A stretch of 64,000 bases of DNA, from contig CAZVKG010000012.1 in NCBI GenBank assembly GCA_964627665.1, positions 1 to 64,000 on the forward strand, read 5' to 3'. The stretch comes from UBA1351 sp964627665. Lineage in GTDB: Bacteria > Bacillota > Clostridia > Lachnospirales > Vallitaleaceae. Shown here one piece after another: positions 36,467 through 45,629 of the stretch. Under the pieces are notes generated by a model that was not told the origin of the DNA, ran no database searches, and saw only the letters and a list, made by a program, of their open reading frames with translations. Made by a program: the position numbers and the translations under genes. Position 1 is the first letter of the stretch, and the number at the start of each line of letters is the position of its first letter.

Positions 36467-37226
36467 TTTCTTTTGCCTTTCTATATTCATGAGAAAACGT
36501 TTTATCATACAGCTGAGACCGTTCGTATTCTCCCTCGATGAATTTTCCCACTAATATTTGTGCCGTCTTTGTGATTTTAGCTTGGGAAACTTTCTCTGCA
36601 ATAGTTTCAAGTGTACCTATAACAATTTTTTCATCCTCCCATGATGCACGTTGAATGACAGCTACCGGTGTTGATTTTGGATAACTGGTTAATAAACGTT
36701 GTACTACTTCTTCCATCATACCAACACTTAAAAACAAAGCCATACTCGTCTGATGTTTAGCTAATTGTTCCAATTGCTCTTGTTCCGGAACCGGTGTGCG
36801 CCCCTCTAACCGTGTTAAAATAACGGTTTGGCTTACACCGGGTAATGTGAACTCTTTTTTTATGCTTGCTGCTGCTGCGGAAAACGAGCTAACCCCAGGT
36901 ATAACCTCAAAAGGTATTTCTAATTCTGATAATGCATCAAACTGTTCACGTATCGCGCCGTAAATAGACGGATCTCCGGTATGGATTCGTACAACTTTTT
37001 GATTCTTTTGGAAGCCTACTTTAATCACTTCGACCACTTCTTCAAGGGCCATCGATGCACTGTTATATATGGAAGCATCCGCTTTACATTCACCAAGAAT
37101 TTCCGGATTTACCAACGATCCGGCATAAATAATAACGTCTGCTGCATCAATCAATTCTTTTCCTCTAATCGTTAACAGTTTGGGATCTCCCGGTCCTGCA
37201 CCGATGAAATAAACATTATTTTTCAT
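36453..37226 (-). CDS. cbiF: Cobalt-precorrin-4 C11-methyltransferase CbiF
   Basis: A 257-residue tetrapyrrole methylase adding the C11 methyl group. Recognised by FIGAGPGDPKLLTIRG, VIYAGSLVNPEIL, VRIHTGDPSIYGAIREQ and VIPGVSSFSAAAASI. AAAGGA precedes the ATG. It overlaps cbiT (upstream) and cbiG (downstream), so translation of the block is coupled. Confidence 0.94.
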   Translation of the reverse strand: MKNNVYFIGAGPGDPKLLTIRGKELIDAADVIIYAGSLVNPEILGECKADASIYNSASMALEEVVEVIKVGFQKNQKVVRIHTGDPSIYGAIREQFDALSELEIPFEVIPGVSSFSAAAASIKKEFTLPGVSQTVILTRLEGRTPVPEQEQLEQLAKHQTSMALFLSVGMMEEVVQRLLTSYPKSTPVAVIQRASWEDEKIVIGTLETIAEKVSQAKITKTAQILVGKFIEGEYERSQLYDKTFSHEYRKAKESESE

Positions 37227-37797
37227 TTTTTATTCCTTTCAATATTGTCACTGGATTTTCAGCAATCATCATATTTAAGTTGCCTACACTTTTATTGCAT
37301 TGGATCGCTACTTGGACAATTTCTATCTCTGTATAAGCATATTTTTTTAACAATTCCAGTATACGCGATGTACTTTCTAATGCAATTGTATTCGCTACAA
37401 GAATGCCTCCGACGACTAAATGGTCCTCAATATATTGAAATATTTCTTCGATTTGACCACCATTTCCGCCAATAAAGATCCGATCAAACAGTCTCTTTTT
37501 TTCCGTCACCATTTCTTCATGAAGTAAGATTGTCGGTACTTGGCCTTCTAGAACCTCCACTGAATGAAGATTAAACTTTTGCAAATTCTGTGAGATTAAA
37601 TCAATAGCTTCTTTTTTTTGATCAACAGCGGTTACCGTAGCCCCCATCATTGCCGCTTCAATTGAAACAGAGCCTGTTCCTGCACCGATATCTAAGAAGC
37701 TGTTTTCTTTAGACATTGCCAATTTACTTAGTGTTACAGCACGCACTTCCGATTTTGTCATCGGAACGCTTCCACGAATAAATACATCATCCTTCAT
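37216..37797 (-). CDS. cbiT: Cobalt-precorrin-6B C15-methyltransferase CbiT
   Basis: A 193-residue class I SAM methyltransferase, decarboxylating and methylating at C15. N-terminal DDVFIRGSVPMTKSEVRAV is characteristic of CbiT, and motif I is LDIGAGTGSVSIEAA. In many organisms CbiE and CbiT are fused as CobL; here they are separate with an 11-nt overlap. Confidence 0.93.
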   Translation of the reverse strand: MKDDVFIRGSVPMTKSEVRAVTLSKLAMSKENSFLDIGAGTGSVSIEAAMMGATVTAVDQKKEAIDLISQNLQKFNLHSVEVLEGQVPTILLHEEMVTEKKRLFDRIFIGGNGGQIEEIFQYIEDHLVVGGILVANTIALESTSRILELLKKYAYTEIEIVQVAIQCNKSVGNLNMMIAENPVTILKGIKNEK

Positions 37798-38437
37798 CTC
37801 TAATCACCATAACACAAAGAGGATCAATTGCCTTATTTAACGGTTGTATAATCGATTGCTTTGTGATCCTTTCATCGTCATAAGATAAACGTTCTCCAAT
37901 AGTTAGTGTGATGCTTTCTAGGGAAAAAGAGTTTTTCCTGGCTTCTATAACTTTTAGTAACTCTTTTCGTATGCCTTCAGGTGAATGAGCTGCATCCGTT
38001 AGTAGGCCAAAGGTCATACCTTCTATTAATCCTGATGCCATTTCGCTAAAAGCGATTCCTTCTCTTGCGTGATAACTTGTCCATTTTGTATCTTCATATC
38101 CTATTTTCATTTTAGAAAACATATACTGTAAACTAGAAATTCCGGGAATAACTTCGATATTTTCTTGGTCAATATGGCGTTTAATATAGTTTAACATGCT
38201 ATAAAATCCTGTATCACCACTAACAATAACGCCAATTATTTGATCGCTATGTTTAATCATATAGTTTTTTATTTCATTAAAATTATTCTTAAGTTCTAAG
38301 ATTTGTCTACAGTCTTCTCTTACTGAGTCAAGATTACGCTTGGCTCCGATAACGATATCACATTGTTTAATTGTTTCTATTGCCTTAGGTAGTATATAGC
38401 TTCGATGACCCGGGCCAATACCTATAACATATATCAT
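37787..38437 (-). CDS. cbiE: Cobalt-precorrin-7 C5-methyltransferase CbiE
   Basis: A 216-residue tetrapyrrole methylase for C5 methylation, working with CbiT. Motifs are YVIGIGPGHRSYILPKA, VIVSGDTGFYSML and VIPGISSLQYMFSKM. GGAG precedes the ATG; overlaps cbiD by 4 nt. Confidence 0.92.
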   Translation of the reverse strand: MIYVIGIGPGHRSYILPKAIETIKQCDIVIGAKRNLDSVREDCRQILELKNNFNEIKNYMIKHSDQIIGVIVSGDTGFYSMLNYIKRHIDQENIEVIPGISSLQYMFSKMKIGYEDTKWTSYHAREGIAFSEMASGLIEGMTFGLLTDAAHSPEGIRKELLKVIEARKNSFSLESITLTIGERLSYDDERITKQSIIQPLNKAIDPLCVMVIRDEG

Positions 38438-39552
38438 TTTTTCAGCTCCTTAAGCATCTCAAAGGCTTCTTCCGTGTGACCTAATTCTCCATGGATTTTT
38501 GAAAACATAATACATTCAACCTTGATTTGATGTCCCGCCCAGGTTTCCATGGCTGTTTTGCAGCGGCTTACAATGGATTGGCATACTCTATCCCGAAGGT
38601 CACGACTCAATGAATCCAAATATTCAATAGCTTCATCTGTCGTATTACACTCTAAAAGATCTTTACAGGATTCTTTAGATATTCCGACCGAAAGAGCGCT
38701 TTGATAAATGGAGGCCATCCGATGATCACCGAACTGACTATGGGTATTATGCATTTCATAGGCAACTTTTACGATCTTACCTATATGACCGACAAGCAAT
38801 ACTTGATTGAAGCCTAATCTTGTCGCTTCTTCAACCATTGGGCCGATAAAATTACTCGTTTTTTGCATATTTTTTTCAGGAATATTATATTGCTTTAGAT
38901 AGTCTCTTCCAAAATTTCCAAAAACAAAGATAAGCTCTTTTTTTCCGCTTGCCCGTAATATGGACAGTTCTATCTTAAATGTATCTAAAAGTGCTTTTTC
39001 AGACATTGGCTCAACAATTCCCGTTGTTCCTAAAATAGATATCCCACCAAGTATTCCAAGTTTCTCATTAAATGTTCGTTTTGCTATTTCAAGGCCTTCC
39101 GGCACGAATATACTTATCGTCACTGATTCTTGACTTGGAAGAACTTTTTCTACCTCTTTTCGAATCATTTGAAGCGGAACCGGATTAATGGCAGGCTCTC
39201 CAACATCAATACTTAAGCCTTTTTTTGTCACAATACCAATACCAATGCCTGCTTGAATCCGAATGGATTCTGTGCCTTGACTTTTTCTGGCAAAAGCATG
39301 AATCTTAATGCCATCTGTAACATCCGGGTCATCGCCTGCATCTTTAATCACATAACAATGAGCACCCTTTGGGCATTTGTTATGAAAAACGTCAATGCTA
39401 ATATTCCATCCTTTTGGTGTGTCAATATCAATCACGGACACTTTTTTTCCATATAAAGCTTGGACAGCAGCTTTTGCTGCTGCTGCAGCGCAACTTCCTG
39501 TTGTATACCCATATCTTAATTTTTTGTTGTTTTTTTCAATATAACGCTCCAT
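38434..39552 (-). CDS. cbiD: Cobalt-precorrin-5B C1-methyltransferase CbiD
   Basis: A 372-residue enzyme that methylates C1 in the oxygen-independent pathway. The CbiD signature LRYGYTTGSCAAAAAKAA is at the N-terminus, with PAINPVPLQMIRKEV and GILGGISILGTTGIVEPMSE further on. Only weak purine-rich sequence precedes the ATG, so translation may rely on coupling to cbiL, whose stop is 3 nt upstream. Confidence 0.94.
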   Translation of the reverse strand: MERYIEKNNKKLRYGYTTGSCAAAAAKAAVQALYGKKVSVIDIDTPKGWNISIDVFHNKCPKGAHCYVIKDAGDDPDVTDGIKIHAFARKSQGTESIRIQAGIGIGIVTKKGLSIDVGEPAINPVPLQMIRKEVEKVLPSQESVTISIFVPEGLEIAKRTFNEKLGILGGISILGTTGIVEPMSEKALLDTFKIELSILRASGKKELIFVFGNFGRDYLKQYNIPEKNMQKTSNFIGPMVEEATRLGFNQVLLVGHIGKIVKVAYEMHNTHSQFGDHRMASIYQSALSVGISKESCKDLLECNTTDEAIEYLDSLSRDLRDRVCQSIVSRCKTAMETWAGHQIKVECIMFSKIHGELGHTEEAFEMLKELKK

Positions 39553-39555
39553 AAT

Positions 39556-40236
39556 TTACTTTCTTTTTTTTAATTGTGCAACGGTAAAATAAGGAATTTT
39601 TTCGTCTAGATAATGAATATTTTGACTTACAACTTCATTTTCAAATCCGATATTTGTTAAGAAAGAGCTCTCGAATTTATGTTCTAGAATAAGTTCTTTG
39701 AGTAATTGCGCCCCTGCACTCACTTTCATTACAACAATATTATCATGTAAACGAAAGGCTTGGCGAATATTTTTTTCCGAGTCTGTCATATTAATGACTG
39801 CTAAAGATTCTTGACCTAAACATAACGGTTGGCCAATCATGGCTGCGCCTTGTAAGAACGAAGCAACTCCCGGAATATATTCAGCCTTCTCACTTAAGTA
39901 TTGTGTCAAGTAGGTGAATGTCGAATAAATACTCGGATCTCCAAGCGTTAAATAGACAACGTTTCTTCCGTTTTCTAGATATGTATTTATGTGTTTACCA
40001 TGTTCCTCAAATATTTTTTCGACGTCATCTGTCACTTTCTTCATCGGAAAGTATAGATACTCCACCTTATTATGATCATCTATATAGTCACTTGCAATTG
40101 AGAACGCTGTACTTTCTGTTGAACCTATCTTTTTTACGGGTACAAGAATATGATCAGCTTCTTTCATACGTTTAACCGCCTTGACTGTCAACAGTTCTTT
40201 GTCTCCCGGGCCGACACCTATGCATATTATTGGCAT
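39556..40236 (-). CDS. cbiL: Cobalt-precorrin-2 C20-methyltransferase CbiL
   Basis: A 226-residue tetrapyrrole methylase acting on cobalt-precorrin-2. Motifs: CIGVGPGDKELLTVKA, VVYLTLGDPSIYSTFTYL and IPGVASFLQGAAMIG. GGAGG lies upstream of the ATG; overlaps cbiC by 10 nt. Confidence 0.93.
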   Translation of the reverse strand: MPIICIGVGPGDKELLTVKAVKRMKEADHILVPVKKIGSTESTAFSIASDYIDDHNKVEYLYFPMKKVTDDVEKIFEEHGKHINTYLENGRNVVYLTLGDPSIYSTFTYLTQYLSEKAEYIPGVASFLQGAAMIGQPLCLGQESLAVINMTDSEKNIRQAFRLHDNIVVMKVSAGAQLLKELILEHKFESSFLTNIGFENEVVSQNIHYLDEKIPYFTVAQLKKRK

Positions 40237-40868
40237 TGATTTTCCTCCAAATATTTTTTCATAATGGCATTCATAATAGCAACAGCTACTGTTGAACCGC
40301 CTTTTCTTCCTAAAACTGTGATATGCGTATAATCCGATTGATTGAGTAAGTCTTTTGATTCTTTTGCACCGACAAATCCCACCGGAACTCCCACAATTAA
40401 TGCCGGTGATTTATTGTAGGCATGGCAAAATTCAAGTAAGGTAACGAGTGCCGTAGGCGCATTTCCGATAAGGAAAATATGGATATCTTTATCTTTCACC
40501 GCTTTTTCCATTGCGACGATTGATCGTGTAACTTCTCTTTTTTTTGCCTCAAGTACAACATCTTCGTCATGCACATAATTAACCACTTCTAAACCTATTT
40601 TTTCTAAGTTAATCCGATTGACGCCTACGGCGATCATATTGGTGTCACAGTATATCTTACACTTGTTTTCAATGGCCTTATACGCATTCGAAAACACTTC
40701 TCCTTTGAAATGAATCAATGCTTCATATTCAAAATCTGCTGTTGTGTGAATTACCCGCTTAACCACCGACAACTCATTTGGTGTGAACTGAGTGGGGCTG
40801 ATCATCTCAGATTCAATAATCTTCATACTCCCATTTTCTATCTCTTGAGGCTTTTTGATAAATTCCAT
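40227..40868 (-). CDS. cbiC: Cobalt-precorrin-8 methylmutase CbiC
   Basis: A 213-residue enzyme that moves a methyl group from C11 to C12 giving cobyrinate. The catalytic histidine is His41 in RVIHTTADFEYE, and VGVPVGFVGAKESKDLL is the conserved second block. AGGAG precedes the ATG; 3-nt gap from cbiA. Confidence 0.94.
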   Translation of the reverse strand: MEFIKKPQEIENGSMKIIESEMISPTQFTPNELSVVKRVIHTTADFEYEALIHFKGEVFSNAYKAIENKCKIYCDTNMIAVGVNRINLEKIGLEVVNYVHDEDVVLEAKKREVTRSIVAMEKAVKDKDIHIFLIGNAPTALVTLLEFCHAYNKSPALIVGVPVGFVGAKESKDLLNQSDYTHITVLGRKGGSTVAVAIMNAIMKKYLEENQCQ

Positions 40869-40871
40869 ATT

Positions 40872-42269
40872 TTACTCCTGTTTATCTTTGTATAACCGAC
40901 ACGTTTCAACAAAATTATGGGCAAAGTCTAAATTCGAATAAAAATGTATATGTGCATAGCTTCCTACGCCTGATCCCTTAGCAAATCCGCATTTCCATTG
41001 CTTTACAATTTGTCCTTGTTTTTCTTTATGTAGACCATAGATTGTTTCACTTTCAATCTCTGCTTTTGAGCGGTGAAACTCATGAACGTTTATCTGGGCA
41101 CCCTTTTCTCCAAATATACACTTTTGATCCAAAGTCAACTTGGCATATCCAAATCGCTGCAAGCTTTCTTGCATAGATGTTTTTCCCTGAAACCAATCAA
41201 CCATCCGGTGTCCATTCCCCTCGAGGTCATATAGTTCTTGGCATAGATACATCAATCCTCCACATTCCGCATAATAGGGAAGCCCATTTTCCAAAGCTTT
41301 TTGAATACATATTTTCATTTTTTCATTTTCAGCGAGTTCTTTTGCAAACATTTCAGGAAAACCGCCTCCAATAATTAATCCATGAATGTTTACAGGTAGT
41401 TCCTGATCTCGAATGGGACTAAAGGGTAGCAACTCGACACCTTGATCTTTTAAATAGTCTAAATTATCTTGGTAATAAAAATGAAAGGCTTCGTCTTTTG
41501 CATAGGCTATACGTATGTCCTTGGTTCTTGAAGGAGAAGAATTTATCGATTGCTCTTGGAGATATTTTTTTAATTCCGCTTCATCACTCGTTTCAGCGAG
41601 TTGAAGTAATCGGTCCAAGTCGATTGTTTTTGAAGCCATATCAGATAAGCGTTCAAACATTTGCTCTAATTCAAGAAGTTCATCCGTTGGTACTAATCCA
41701 AGATGACGTTCGGGAATCTCCACTTGCATATCTTTCGTCAGATATCCAATGGGTTCTACATTTGTGTGTAGCTCAATAGCTTCTTTTAATATTTGATAAT
41801 GACTTTCACCACTTACGTAGTTACAAATAACACCTGCAATCCTAAGTTCAGGATCAAATAATTCAAACCCCTTGACGACCGCAGCAATAGATGCCGCAAC
41901 TTTACTGCCATCAAGGACCAAAATGACGGGTGACCTTGTGATTTTTGCAATAGATGCTGTTGTTCCGATATCACTTCCTACGCTGGCACCATCAAAAAGG
42001 CCCATAACCCCTTCAATCACTGCAATATCCGAATGAAAAGCATTCTTCATAAATAAATGGCTAATGACTTGCTGTGACATAAGATAAGAATCAAGATTAC
42101 GGCTTTTATATCCTGTAATTAACGAATGAAACATAGGGTCAATATAATCCGGTCCAACCTTAAAGGGTTGGACGCGCATCGTTTTTGATAAAGCCGCTAA
42201 TATAGCCATAGTAACTGTTGTTTTTCCTACACCGCTTTGCGTTCCGGCAATACATATTTTTTTCATCAT
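40872..42269 (-). CDS. cbiA: Cobyrinate a,c-diamide synthase CbiA
   Basis: A 465-residue ATP- and glutamine-dependent amidase that amidates the a and c side chains. N-terminal P-loop GTQSGVGKTTV, VEGVMGLFDGA-like segment (IEGVMGLFDGASVGSD) and a C-terminal class I glutaminase with nucleophile Cys336 in YYAECGGLMYL. Because the operon uses CbiK and CbiD, the substrate should be Co(II)-cobyrinate, not hydrogenobyrinate. Confidence 0.94.
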   Translation of the reverse strand: MMKKICIAGTQSGVGKTTVTMAILAALSKTMRVQPFKVGPDYIDPMFHSLITGYKSRNLDSYLMSQQVISHLFMKNAFHSDIAVIEGVMGLFDGASVGSDIGTTASIAKITRSPVILVLDGSKVAASIAAVVKGFELFDPELRIAGVICNYVSGESHYQILKEAIELHTNVEPIGYLTKDMQVEIPERHLGLVPTDELLELEQMFERLSDMASKTIDLDRLLQLAETSDEAELKKYLQEQSINSSPSRTKDIRIAYAKDEAFHFYYQDNLDYLKDQGVELLPFSPIRDQELPVNIHGLIIGGGFPEMFAKELAENEKMKICIQKALENGLPYYAECGGLMYLCQELYDLEGNGHRMVDWFQGKTSMQESLQRFGYAKLTLDQKCIFGEKGAQINVHEFHRSKAEIESETIYGLHKEKQGQIVKQWKCGFAKGSGVGSYAHIHFYSNLDFAHNFVETCRLYKDKQE

Positions 42270-42280
42270 AAAACCACTCT

Positions 42281-42811
42281 CTACTTTGAAGGATAATTTC
42301 TACTCTTGTATGGAATTTCTTCAACTCCATCTATGTTATTCAATTCTAATGCTATAACAAAAAAATACCCTGATAACAAATTCATAAAATCAATGAGTTG
42401 ATTGTCAACAAAATGATTGTTTTCCTTGTAGCGATATAGCAATCGCACAAGACCTTTTGCTTCAGCACGTAAAACATGAGCTAAAGATGCTCTTTTTGAA
42501 CCACAGGGTAATACAAATTGTTCACAACGTCCTTTCGTTTCCTCATTCCAATAATCAACACGCTTTTTCAACCAAATCACTTCATCTTCTGTTAAGGTTA
42601 GCTTGGTACGCAAGGTCGGATTGCTATGATAAATAAGTTCTTCGACTTTAAGTAGTTCATCTCTAAGTTCAGGCTCATCACATTCTGCGATTAACATTCC
42701 TATCATACTTGCAACTTTATCTGTATAAATTTCAAAATCGCAACGTAAATCTTCTGATGCATCCGATAAAAATGGATAGGCTTCGTAAGGACTTTTATAA
42801 ATAATACTCAT
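42281..42811 (-). CDS. Cobalamin adenosyltransferase-like protein (PduO/EutT clan), atypical
   Basis: A 176-residue helical protein. Three blocks align by eye to PduO-type ATP:cob(I)alamin adenosyltransferases: EIYTDKVASMIGML, FVLPCGSKRASLAHVLRAEA and FMNLLSGYFFVIALELN. The usual N-terminal TKxGDxG ATP loop is missing, and the family's RRAER helix reads differently (AKGLVRLL), so activity is uncertain; it may be EutT-like or specialised. The ATG at 42811 has GAGGTG 5 nt upstream and avoids overlapping the ABC ATPase gene. Position between the importer and cbiA fits adenosylation of corrinoids. Confidence 0.65.
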   Translation of the reverse strand: MSIIYKSPYEAYPFLSDASEDLRCDFEIYTDKVASMIGMLIAECDEPELRDELLKVEELIYHSNPTLRTKLTLTEDEVIWLKKRVDYWNEETKGRCEQFVLPCGSKRASLAHVLRAEAKGLVRLLYRYKENNHFVDNQLIDFMNLLSGYFFVIALELNNIDGVEEIPYKSRNYPSK

Positions 42812-42827
42812 GATTCCACCTCTTCTT

Positions 42828-43598
42828 CTATTTACTAAATTTTTTCCATCGTTCATAGGATTCAATCATGTATCCTACAATATCAATGTCATATATATCT
42901 TTTAAAAATTCAGAAGTAATTAAATGCTCGCTATGTCCAATTCCTTTAACATGGCCTTCTTTCATAAACAACAAGTTATCCGAGAGTTGCATAGCTAGAT
43001 TAATATCATGAAAAACACCAATCACTTGATGTCCGTCTTTTTTGGACCATTCTTTCAGGTAATTAACCAATCCGACTTGATGTTTCATGTCTAAGTGATT
43101 GGTCGGCTCATCCAGTAGGATCAAACGGGGTTCTTGAACTAGGGTATGCGCCAAAAAAACACGTTGCAGTTGCCCTCCCGAAAGGCAATCGATCATTTGA
43201 TCTTTAATGGACGTTAATTCCACTTCTTTCATACATTGTTCAACAATGGCATAATCTTTTTCCCCCGGCTTCTTAAACATGGATTTCTTAATATGTTGAT
43301 AACGTCCCATCATGATTGTATCATACACGGAATATGGGAAATTCACTCTTGAAATCTGACTCATCACTGCAACACGCTTAGCAATATCTTTTCTGCGCAT
43401 ATCATGAATCGATTGGCTATCTAATTCAAGCGTTCCCTTCGATGGAATGAGTTTTGCTATTGCTCTTAAAAGTGTTGTCTTTCCACAACTATTCGGACCT
43501 AAAATACACAAGCTTTGTCCTTCCGAAAGGTCAAGACTAATATCGTGAATAACATCTATTCCATTGTAACCCGCACTCACATTCTCTAGTTTAAGCAT
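42828..43598 (-). CDS. btuD: Corrinoid/iron-type ABC importer ATPase (BtuD/FecE family)
   Basis: A 256-residue ATPase with Walker A LGPNSCGKTTLL, signature LSGGQLQRVFLAHTL and Walker B LILLDEPTNHLD. It belongs to the FecE/BtuD/FhuC group that works with FecCD permeases. Location within a B12-riboswitch operon makes a corrinoid the likely cargo. It overlaps the permease gene by 8 nt. Confidence 0.88.
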   Translation of the reverse strand: MLKLENVSAGYNGIDVIHDISLDLSEGQSLCILGPNSCGKTTLLRAIAKLIPSKGTLELDSQSIHDMRRKDIAKRVAVMSQISRVNFPYSVYDTIMMGRYQHIKKSMFKKPGEKDYAIVEQCMKEVELTSIKDQMIDCLSGGQLQRVFLAHTLVQEPRLILLDEPTNHLDMKHQVGLVNYLKEWSKKDGHQVIGVFHDINLAMQLSDNLLFMKEGHVKGIGHSEHLITSEFLKDIYDIDIVGYMIESYERWKKFSK

Positions 43599-44628
43599 TT
43601 TTTTTCGTCACACTCCTTCTGTTGAAATACACATAAGCAAAGAAAGGTGCACCGATCAGCGTTGTTACTGCTCCAATCGGTAATTCAGACGGGGAAATAA
43701 TGGTCCGTGAAACCAAATCTGCAAGGGTCATAAAGGCACCACCAAATAGGGCTGACATCGGCACGACAATGCGATGGGATGCACCATAGATTTTCCGAAC
43801 AACATGAGGGGCTATTAAATCAATAAACCCAATAATCCCTACAAAAGCCACGGCTGTACCTGTAAGAAGAGCTGATGCTGTGATTAGTACAATTTTCATA
43901 CGTCGCATGTCAATACCAACCGATATTGCTTGTTCTTCACCAAAGGTCATAATATCAAGCTCTTGAGCGAAATACATCAAAAACAAAATTCCGGGAACAA
44001 TGATAACGAATAAGACAAATACATGGCTCCATTTTATTGCAGAAAAACTTCCCATTTGCCAAAAAATAATTTGTTCCAAGTGTTCTTTTGATAATACAAT
44101 CAATATCGTAAGTAATGAACTTACAAATAAAGACAAGACCATACCAATTAAAATAATTGTCTGGTTTTCCAAACTTTTATCCAGTTGCATGGCCATTGAT
44201 ATAGCTAGAAGGACGGTTCCAAGACCAAACAAAAATCCAATCATAGGTAGTGAAAATTTGCCTAGAAAAGGGATTGTCATACCAAAAATCACCATCAAAG
44301 CCACCCCTAGTGATGCGCCTGATGATACACCTAATGTATAGGAGGATGCTAAAGGATTTCTAAGTACTGATTGCATAACGGTTCCGGTAACGGCTAATGC
44401 GCCACCAACTAAAAAAGCTGCAATGGCTCTTGGAAGTCGAATTGTCCAAAAAATAGATGCAATATTTGCCGACAGATCTTTAGGCAGTTCAATCCCAAAA
44501 ATTTTATGACCAAAGATACCTACAATATCCGAAGCTTCAATGGCAACAGTTCCAAGTCCTGCTGCCACTATTAACACCATCACACATACTATGACCGTTA
44601 ACCACATTTTTATTTTTAATTGTTCCAT
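43591..44628 (-). CDS. btuC: Corrinoid ABC importer permease (BtuC/FecCD family)
   Basis: A 345-residue permease with about ten helices. FecCD hallmarks: RLPRAIAAFLVGGALAVTGTVMQSVLRNPLASSYTLGVSSGA near residues 63-105 and GIIGFIDLIAPHVVRKIYG before the C-terminal helices. It transports large metal-tetrapyrrole or siderophore ligands; here corrinoids by context. Confidence 0.9.
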   Translation of the reverse strand: MEQLKIKMWLTVIVCVMVLIVAAGLGTVAIEASDIVGIFGHKIFGIELPKDLSANIASIFWTIRLPRAIAAFLVGGALAVTGTVMQSVLRNPLASSYTLGVSSGASLGVALMVIFGMTIPFLGKFSLPMIGFLFGLGTVLLAISMAMQLDKSLENQTIILIGMVLSLFVSSLLTILIVLSKEHLEQIIFWQMGSFSAIKWSHVFVLFVIIVPGILFLMYFAQELDIMTFGEEQAISVGIDMRRMKIVLITASALLTGTAVAFVGIIGFIDLIAPHVVRKIYGASHRIVVPMSALFGGAFMTLADLVSRTIISPSELPIGAVTTLIGAPFFAYVYFNRRSVTKKNA

Positions 44629-44634
44629 GTCTCA

Positions 44635-45582
44635 TCACTTCAATTCTTCATATTTTTCCGGATAAACTAATTTTGCCATTTCTTCAAGTGCTTCAACAAT
44701 GTGATGATTGGATAAACTACTCTTCCCATTGTCTATATAATACACATCTTGATTTTGAATGGCTTTCATGTTTTCCCAACCTTCTCTTGCCAATATTTCT
44801 CCGACCGCGTCTTCAATATAATTTACACTGGTTAGTATGACATCCGGATTTTCTGATATAGCGGCTTCTTCATTAACAGAAATCCACCCTTCCTCATTCT
44901 CAAATACATTTTTTGCTCCAATCAATTCAATCATTTCATGTAAAAAAGTATTTTTACCAAAACTATAGATTGTCGGCAATGCTGCAATTTCAAACATGAT
45001 TGTTTTTTCTTCTTCAATTGTTGAACCAATCGCTGCTATTGCATCGATGCGTTCTTGCATATCTTCATTTATTTGTTTTCCTTTTTCATGTTGGCCTAGA
45101 CTGTCCGCAATGAATTGATTATCTTCCTTAACCCCTTCAATGCTGGTACTGGAAGGAATTGTCACAACACAAACACCCAAATCAATTAATTGTTGAAAAG
45201 GATTATCGCCTTTCGCAGAGCTCATACCTGATACAAACATGATATCCGGTTCAAGAGCTGCAAGCGCTTCTAAATCCGGCGTCATCATATCAAACTGTGG
45301 CAGTTCATCAACAGCTTCAACATAATTGGGAGATTGGCTATCAACAGCAACGAGTTTATCTAACCATCCGATTTCATCAATAACTTGTGTTATGGAAGGT
45401 GCGAAGGAAATAACCCGCTGAACATCTTCCGGTATCTCTATTGAATTGCCTGCACGGTCCATAGTCGGGCGACTGATTTTGTCAGATTCTGATTCAACAG
45501 ATTCTGTCGTTGATGAACACGCCGTTAATATGAACATAAATATAAGAACTATCATTGTATATTTTTTTATTAAATTTTTCAT
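44635..45582 (-). CDS. btuF: Corrinoid-binding lipoprotein (BtuF-like)
   Basis: A 315-residue class III binding lipoprotein: signal peptide with lipobox LTAC (Cys22), then TMDRAGNSIEIPEDVQRVISF, the typical start of the BtuF/FecB fold, and a backbone helix region in the centre. GAGGA precedes the ATG at about 7 nt. Delivers substrate to the adjacent BtuC-like permease. Confidence 0.88.
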   Translation of the reverse strand: MKNLIKKYTMIVLIFMFILTACSSTTESVESESDKISRPTMDRAGNSIEIPEDVQRVISFAPSITQVIDEIGWLDKLVAVDSQSPNYVEAVDELPQFDMMTPDLEALAALEPDIMFVSGMSSAKGDNPFQQLIDLGVCVVTIPSSTSIEGVKEDNQFIADSLGQHEKGKQINEDMQERIDAIAAIGSTIEEEKTIMFEIAALPTIYSFGKNTFLHEMIELIGAKNVFENEEGWISVNEEAAISENPDVILTSVNYIEDAVGEILAREGWENMKAIQNQDVYYIDNGKSSLSNHHIVEALEEMAKLVYPEKYEELK

Positions 45583-45629
45583 AGTGTTTTCCTCTTTCTT
45601 TTGTCATTAATTCCTTGTAAACATGGAGT

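Noticed and set aside
36467..36508. Longer CbiG beginning at ATG 36490 or 36508
   Set aside because: No ribosome site, and up to 56 bases of overlap with cbiF; the GTG at 36466 fits better, though this remains uncertain.
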